DNA from: Cunninghamella blakesleeana
Lineage: Eukaryota > Mucoromycota > Mucoromycetes > Mucorales > Cunninghamellaceae
Length of the DNA stretch: 64,000 nt
Assembly: GCA_017871115.1 (NCBI GenBank)
Contig: JAFCIZ010000007.1
Coordinates: forward strand, 2,728,001 to 2,792,000
Reading direction: 5' to 3'
Both the position numbers and the translations under genes were made by a program. This document shows positions 57,505 through 64,000 of the stretch, piece after piece. The first letter of the stretch is position 1, and each line of letters begins with the position of its first letter. The notes beneath the pieces were generated by a model. The model searched no databases. It had not been told where the DNA came from and saw nothing but the letters and a program-made list of their open reading frames with translations.

Positions 57505-58383
57505 CTACACTCTAGCATTAATATGAGGAACGGTTTCAACTTTGGTAATAGCTTCAAGTAATTTTTTAATAGCAGCTTCCTTATTTTGAGCAAAAGAAGA
57601 TTGGATTTCAGCAATCTTGGCTTCGGTTTCTTGGTCTACTTTAACTAAACTTTGATCAGATTCACCGGAATGCTAAATAAATAATAGGTAGTAAAAAAAT
57701 AGATAGGTAAATATCAATATTTTAGGAATATATATATATATATATAAATAGATCTTTTTTTTTTTAATCTTTCTTTACTTGAGCAAAAATGGATTGGAAT
57801 TCAGCATTTTTTTCAGCTTTTAATTGTTCAATTTCTTTAGCAGCTTCGGAACGAGCATCCTTTAAACGTTGAATACGATCTATATAATAAAATGGAGTAT
57901 AATAATAATAATTAATTATATTTAATATTTTTATCCATATTATTATATAATAAATAAATAGGTGATTATAATCGTTTCTTTCTCTCTTTTTCAATAAATA
58001 TATTAAAAATAAAAATAAAAAACGTAATCCTTTTTTTATTATCCATATTCATATCTTTATCCATATCTATATCAATTAATAACAGTAATATACTAGTAAT
58101 AATCATAAAAAATTCACTTACGTTGTTTAGCTTTTTGAACAATCTTGGCAGCTTCACGTTCAGCTTCTAAAAGTGTATTAATTCCTTGAGAGTTGGAGGT
58201 AGCCTTTTTTTATATTTTGAAACAGTAAAAAAATAAAGAGATGAGAAATATTAGAAAATCATATTCCCATTTATTGTTATTATTATTATTTTTATAAATT
58301 AATCTATTTAATTTTTATTTTAAATCATATCCATGTATTTTTTTCTTTCTTTCTTTTTTTGTTAACATTCATCTATTTACCAT
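57505..58383 (-). CDS. VMA10: V-type ATPase subunit G (117 aa)
   Basis: Peripheral stalk subunit of the vacuolar H+-ATPase, paired with subunit E. Four exons on the minus strand: 58381-58383 (the ATG alone), 58122-58203, 57779-57879, 57505-57672; 354 nt. The N-terminal block SQGINTLLEAEREAAKIVQKA is the family hallmark, followed by a long charged helix (RLKDARSEAAKEIEQLKAEK) and the ending TVPHINARV, like VHINAL in yeast. Length is typical (114-118). The start exon holds only the ATG before a GTAAAT donor. Confidence 0.92.
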
Positions 58384-58630
58384 AGTCGCGTATAATTAAT
58401 AGTAATGTATTAAAAAAAAGATAATGAAAAAGAAAAAAAGAGGAGGTAAAAAAATACGTTTTATTTTTTTTATAAAAATAATAAAAAAACGGAGCCTAAA
58501 ACGTTTCAAGCTGGACAGAAAAATAACGGGGTTTTAAAATATATTTTATATAATCATTTTTTTAAAAAAAAAAGATTCTTTTCTTTTCTTTTTTTCCTCC
58601 TCTTTATTTCTTTGTCCTTTTTGTGCTAAC
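58384..58630. promoter_or_regulatory. Shared divergent promoter VMA10 / RPL3
   Basis: 247 bp between start codons. Near the RPL3 side lies a pyrimidine-rich tract (58573-58618), as often found at ribosomal protein promoters. Confidence 0.6.
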
Positions 58631-60078
58631 ATGGTAAAGAATATAGCAATATATGATATTTTTTCTTGTCATTATTTTTTTTATAAATTAGATAAAGATG
58701 ATGATGAATATAAAATAAAAAGATTATGAATGGATGAAATGGATGGATGGGCATTATGGATGGATGGAGGCATTGGATTATATGTTGGATTTTTTTTTTT
58801 TAAAATAATCTAGATCCAAAAAAAAAAAAGTGTTAATACATAATATAATTGATTCGTTTAAACTAATCATTCAGTTATTCTATTATTTCTCTTTTATTTT
58901 ATTCCTTTTATTTTTAGTCTCACAGAAAATACGAAGCTCCTCGTCATGGTCATTTAGGTTTCTCTCCTCGTAAGAGAACCAGATCTCACCGTGGTCGTGT
59001 AAAGGCTTTCCCCAAGGATGATCCCAAGAAGCCCGTTCACTTAACTGCCTTCATGGGTTACAAGGCCGGTATGACACATATTGTCCGTGATTTAGAACGT
59101 CCTGGATCCAAGATGCACAAGAAGGAAATCGTGGAAGCTGTTACTGTGATCGAAACCCCTCCTATGGTCATCATTGGTGTTGTTGGTTACGTTGAAACTC
59201 CTCGTGGTTTACGTACCTTAACCACTGTCTGGGCTGAACATTTATCTGAAGAAGCTAGACGTCGTTTCTACAAGAACTGGTATCAATCCAAGAAGAAGGC
59301 TTTCACCCGTTATGCTGAAAAGTATGCTGATGGTGCTAAAGATATCACTCGTGAATTAGAACGTATCAAGAAATACTGTTCCGTTGTACGTGTCATTGCC
59401 CACACTCAAATCTCCAAAGCTCGTATTGGTCAAAAGAAGGCTCACCTTATGGAAATCCAATTAAATGGTGGTGATGTTGCTGCTAAGGTTGACTTCGCTC
59501 GTGAACATTTCGAAAAGGAATTCACCGTTGGTTCTATCTTTGAACAAGATGAAATGATCGATATCATTGGTACTACTAAAGGTCACGGTTTCGAAGGTGT
59601 TACCCACCGTTGGGGTACCAAGAAATTACCTCGTAAGACCCATCGTGGTTTACGTAAAGTTGCTTGTATTGGTGCATGGCATCCTTCTCGCGTTATGTAC
59701 TCCGTCCCTCGTGCCGGTCAACGTGGTTACCATCGTCGTACTGAACTTAACAAGAAGATTTACAGAATTGCTAAAGGTTCTGATGCTAAATCTGGTGCTA
59801 CTGAATACGATGTTACCGACAAACAAATTACCCCCATGGGTGGTTTCCCTCACTATGGTGTTGTCAATGAAGATTTCATCATGATCAAGGGTTGTTGCGC
59901 TGGTGCCAAGAAGCGTGTCTTGACTTTCCGTAAATCTTTACAAGTTCACACCAAGCGTTCTGCTTTGGAAAAGGTTTCCCTCAAGTTCATCGATACTTCT
60001 TCCAAATTCGGTCACGGTCGTTTCCAAACTGCTGCCGAAAAACATCAATTCATGGGTACTCTCAAGAAGGATCTTTAA
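58631..60078 (+). CDS. RPL3: 60S ribosomal protein L3 (uL3) (387 aa)
   Basis: Core protein of the large subunit, with its finger reaching the peptidyl transferase centre. Exons 58631-58633 (the ATG alone, GTAAAG donor) and 58918-60078. The joined start [20 protein letters not shown] is the universal eukaryotic L3 start. The [20 protein letters not shown] block and [20 protein letters not shown] follow. The length of 387 equals yeast Rpl3. GC-richer, highly biased codons fit very high expression. The ATG at 59053 is internal. Confidence 0.97.
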
Positions 60079-61796
60079 ATCTTTTAAAAAAAGTTTTTTA
60101 TTTTTACTTCCCCTTTTATTTTATTAAATAAAAAAAAAAAAGTATTTTATTCATGTTTAAAAAAAAAGGTTAATAAGGATTTATTTTTTTCAGTGTATTA
60201 TAAAAAAAAATGTTAATTTATTCATGTGTATGTAATAAAAAATGTCATTTTTTATGTGTAATAAAGTATATCTTTATTTCATTTTTTATTTAAAACAAAA
60301 AATAGACTTTTCATGCATATTTTTTTTTTAATGTGATGAATTTTATCAGAGTGATCTATACAACTATACTGCGGCAAAAGCGTTTTTTTAATAATCGACC
60401 TGAGATCAAAAATATCTACATTCTTGTAAAAATCATTATACTACCAAATTCCGAATATTCTTTTATTTTTTTTTTGATGGACTCTCCTTTTTGAGTAACC
60501 TTTTCTTTTTTTTAAAAAAGAATGTTTGAATTAAAAAAATAAAATAAAAAAATTATAAAGTTACTAAATCAATATATATATATTGGGTATTAGTATAAAT
60601 ATTCATTTATCTTGACATAATAATAAACTAATCGACATGAAATTTTAGCTGATCCATAGTTATATCATTCTCTATATGATGATCCAATTATATAAATCGA
60701 TCTTTAGGGTTTATTAAAGGATTATAATCAAATCAAATTTTTTCTTATAGATAATAAATCAATTAAAGTTTCAACCCTCAATATAGGCCAAATTGGTGAG
60801 ATAGTCCTAAGTATTTAAAGATTTATATTTCAAGTTCAGTATTTATATTTCATTACCAGATAATAATTTGGTTGACTATGGACTTTAATAAATTAATGGT
60901 TTCATCATTTTCTCTATCGAAAGTCATTAGATTCTTCTGAATATTCTAGAATTTAAAGATTCATGTGAGGTTATATATTTATTTTTCTTTACATATAATA
61001 AACCAACTGATACGAAAGTTTAATAAGTCAATGGTATTCTCATTTTTTCTATGTATATTATTTTTTATAGGATTATCCTAGATATTGATTGAGTTGTTTA
61101 AAAGTCTATATTCAATTTAATAATTTATTTTTCTCTACGGAAAATTGATCAACCAACATGAATTTCCAATCGGTTAATGTTATCTGCCTTTCTCTCTAAT
61201 TATACTAAGCTATATGAGATGGTTTTAAATATTGACTGCTATATTTAAAAATTCATATTCAAGTCAATAATAATAATAGTAATAATAACTTCTTGTAAAA
61301 TTATTATTTACTATAATAATTATGTTAAAAAAAAACAAGTATTTAACATTCAAACATTAATTTATACCATAAATATCCTGAGATCAAAAAACTTTTTTTT
61401 AAAATTGGTTTTACTTTCTATTTAAACTCAAAATAAAAGATATTATATATATATAATTGTATATGTATGTATGTAAGTGTATATGTATATATGTATATGT
61501 ATACTATAATCAAATACTCTCAATCAGTATATATGTATATATATCATTTGATAATATTCACAAGATACATATTAAAGAAAATTGTATAGGTAAAACTCGG
61601 ATCATGGATTTATGGTAACCAGGGTTATAAAAAAAAAAATCGGAGTCAATTTATCCGTTCTAAAAAAAAAGATTCCTGCTATATAAAATTCTGCTTTTTT
61701 TCCCTCCTCTTTTTTATTTTTTTTATTTTTAATATTATTTTATTTCACGCTATTAATATTTTCTTATTATTATTATTATCTATTTACTATTAAAAT
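60079..61796. other. Intergenic with a degenerate repeat array
   Basis: 1.7 kb with no gene. About 60595-61262 is less A/T-homopolymeric than usual and made of diverged repeats. TA/TG-rich runs lie at 61442-61505. The promoter of the monooxygenase is presumably the T-rich stretch at 61685-61760. Confidence 0.5.
60595..61262. repeat. Degenerate direct repeats, about 130-150 bp, four or more copies
   Basis: Recurring order: TTATTTTTCTTTAC, AATAAACCAACTGA, GAAAGTTTAATAAGT, CAATGGTATTCTCATTTT, AGATATTGA, then ATTTAAAGATTCATATTCAAG. Copies begin near 60605, 60840, 60975 and 61115 and are heavily diverged. No coding sense found. Origin unknown. Confidence 0.45.
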
Positions 61797-62953
61797 ATGG
61801 TTCAAACTGATGTATTAGTTGTTGGTGCTGGACCTATTGGTTTATTATGTGCTATCATCTTGATCAAACAAGGCCATTCTGTTTATATATGTGATAAGAA
61901 GGAAGGACCTACTAACCAAAGCAGAGCCTTTTTTATTACTCCTCGCTCTTTAGAAATCCTTCAACAATATGGTGTTGCTTCTAGTATTTTAAAACGTGCT
62001 TTATGTATCCGTGGTGCTGCTATATTTGTTAATGGTTCTAGTGTAAGTTTCTTTTATTAAAAAAATAAAAGTGTCGTAAGTTTGTGGAATCTTTATTAAT
62101 CTATTTATTATTATTATTGTTATTATTTTATAAAGTTAGGTGATATATCAGTAGAAGAAGCAGATACTATCTTTCCTCAGTTAACAAGTTTACAACAATC
62201 CAAAATCGAAGAAGCCCTTGTAGAAGAGTTTGAAAAATTCAAAGGAGCTGTTCAGTGGCAACATACTTTACAAAGTTATCAACAACACGATGATCATGTT
62301 AGTGCAAAAGTAATGAACGATATTACAAAGGAAGTAGTTGATATCGAAGCAAAGTATATTGTTGGAGCTGATGGATGTCATTCTTTTGTCCGTAAGCAAG
62401 ACCCTACTTGGACTTATGATGGTGCCACAATCAAAACAAAGTTTGCTTTGGCTGATGTTATTTTAACGGGTGATGATGTTTTAAAAGTTAAAAATCGACA
62501 AACAGCTTTTTATCATTCAATTGGTAAAGTTATTCAACATAATTTGATTTAAAAGGTTTTTATTATTATAATTATTATTACTATTTACTCATCGTATAAA
62601 CATTTTTTTATTTTATTTTATTAATTCTTTATCAGGTGGATGTATCATGATACCTATGCCAATGGATGTAGAGGATGACGATACAAAGGCAGCAGTAAGA
62701 ATAGTATGTAACATGGGACCTTATGATGTAGATACAACGGATCGTCGGGTAACGCAAGGATTTAATATAACCAAAGAAGAATTTACTTTGGAACAATTGA
62801 AGGAAATAATGGCGGAAAGACTTCAAGGTTTGAAAGTAGAGGTAGAAAAACCATTATGGTTGACTTATTTTGGTGTAAATGAAAGAATGGCTAATGGTTT
62901 TAGACGTCAACGAGCCTTTTTAATTGGTGGTAAGTAGTAGTGATCTGTACACG

Positions 62954-63008
<55 letters not shown>

Positions 63009-63911
63009 GTGTGTATAATCAGTATAATACTGATAATAATAAAGGCAAAGTTGATAATTAATCCATTTTTTAATTCCATTTAATTTTGTTTTATTTTTTA
63101 TTTTTAATATAATAGATGCTGCTCATTGTCATTCTCCTGTTGGTACGTAAATTGAAAATAATATAATATAACCAAGTCGAAAAATATATATAAATAAATA
63201 GATCAATAAAAAGAACAGAGATATTAACTTTTTTTTTTTATTTTTTTTTATTATAATATTTAATAAAATATAGGTGGACAAGGTATGAATATAGGATTTC
63301 AAGATGGTAAGTTATTTTATTATATAAATATATATATATAAAATGATAATGTTATATTTTTTTTTTACTCATACAATTTCTAATTTTACATAAAATTCTA
63401 ATTATAGCCGATAATCTTGCTTGGAAATTATCTGTCGTATTAAAAGGTGGATCTTCTGACCCTGAGAAATTACTAGAATCTTATACAATCGAAGTAAGCC
63501 ATCGAAAAAAATAAAATAAACAGTTCACAGCCACTTTTCATAAATATATTTTTTTGAAACACATCAACTTATTTTTTCTTTTTTTGTATTAGCGTGAACC
63601 AATGGTTAAATCTGTTTTGGAATCAGTCGGTAGTGCCTCAAGAATTGCATTTGCTCAATCACCTATTTTTTGTAAGTTTTTTTATGTGTTTAAATATTTA
63701 TCAATTATTTTTTTATGCATATCAATCAAATTCATTTTAATATTCTTATTTTAATTATTTTATAATATAGCATTTTTCCGTCAAGCTGCTCTTTATGTAG
63801 CATTTAGTATTCCAATGGTTATAAAAACCTTTGCTGATCGATTTATGCAGGTAAAAGAAGAAGAAAAGAAAGAAAAAAAAAGATGATTATATAAAACCAC
63901 CTATTCATGAT

Positions 63912-63946
<35 letters not shown>

Positions 63947-64000
63947 TTGATTTCCATTTAGGTGAATCACCTATTTTATCATCTAAAAATAAAAGCACTC
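61797..64000 (+). CDS. FAD-dependent aromatic-ring monooxygenase, 5' part (window edge)
   Basis: Flavin hydroxylase of the phenol 2-monooxygenase/PheA-TfdB group; the substrate is unknown. Nine exons so far: 61797-62042, 62136-62523, 62636-62929, 63116-63142 (27 nt), 63274-63306 (33 nt), 63408-63493, 63593-63671, 63771-63850, 63946 to the window end. The N-terminal FAD-binding fold has VLVVGAGPIGLLCAIILI. The second motif is YIVGADGCHSFVRK, and the third FLIGGDAAHCHSPVGGQGMN plus GFQDADNLAWKLS, with the usual Asp. No signal peptide. The C-terminal thioredoxin-like region typical of the group would lie beyond the window. Confidence 0.9.

Noticed and set aside
59567..59884. 105-aa ORF inside RPL3
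   Set aside because: An alternative frame of the highly biased RPL3 codons.

Overview
This is an AT-rich eukaryotic window (coding exons somewhat less so) with many short GT-AG introns, poly-A/poly-T tracts and long Asn/Glu/Pro/Ser homopolymer stretches. The gene set (SUA5, TMA20/MCT-1, ERV46, enolase, a DPP IV family peptidase, ZUO1, a succinate-fumarate carrier, TAN1, long-chain acyl-CoA synthetase, VMA10, RPL3, a fungal Zn2Cys6 regulator) is fungal. Intron density and protein style point to an early-diverging fungus, most likely Mucoromycota (Mucorales-like); that placement is inference.

Positions 1-377 hold the start of a probable retroelement gag-like gene on the minus strand. About 600-17,450 is a nest of LTR retrotransposon insertions of the Ty3/gypsy type. 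Two old related LTRs (A, about 605-2310; C, about 2482-17449) were split by later insertions: solo LTR B in A, LTR D inside B, and two full-length elements inside C. Element 1 (3053-11158) has by-eye identical 635-bp LTRs, gag, a -1 frameshift signal, PR-RT-RNase H, a separate integrase ORF and a third ORF of unknown function. Element 2 (11212-17359) has by-eye identical 724-bp LTRs but has lost the end of RNase H, integrase and the start of ORF3, leaving an RT-ORF3 in-frame fusion. Four clean insertions show 4-bp target duplications (ATTC, CTGG, CAAC, TTAT). The nest stops 16 bp from the 3' end of an initiator tRNA-Met gene, just beyond its oligo-T terminator. In three LTR families the first ~35-60 bp of the LTR encode the C-terminus of ORF3, so LTR end and protein end co-evolve.

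From 17.5 kb onward the window is ordinary gene territory. Plus strand: SUA5; an acidic poly-Glu protein; ERV46; enolase; a DPP IV-like membrane peptidase; a small voltage-sensor-like membrane protein; SFC1-type carrier; TAN1; a Pro-rich tail-anchored protein; acyl-CoA synthetase; a Ser/His-rich unknown; RPL3; and an FAD monooxygenase cut by the window end. Minus strand: a small secreted acidic protein; TMA20; ZUO1; a Zn2Cys6 factor; VMA10. TMA20/ERV46 and VMA10/RPL3 are divergent pairs with short shared promoters. Several host genes belong to translation (TMA20, ZUO1, RPL3, SUA5, TAN1, initiator tRNA), but no operon-like logic is implied.

Exon structures were assembled by eye from splice sites, reading phase and protein family; each multi-exon model sums to a whole number of codons. 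No search or alignment program was run.
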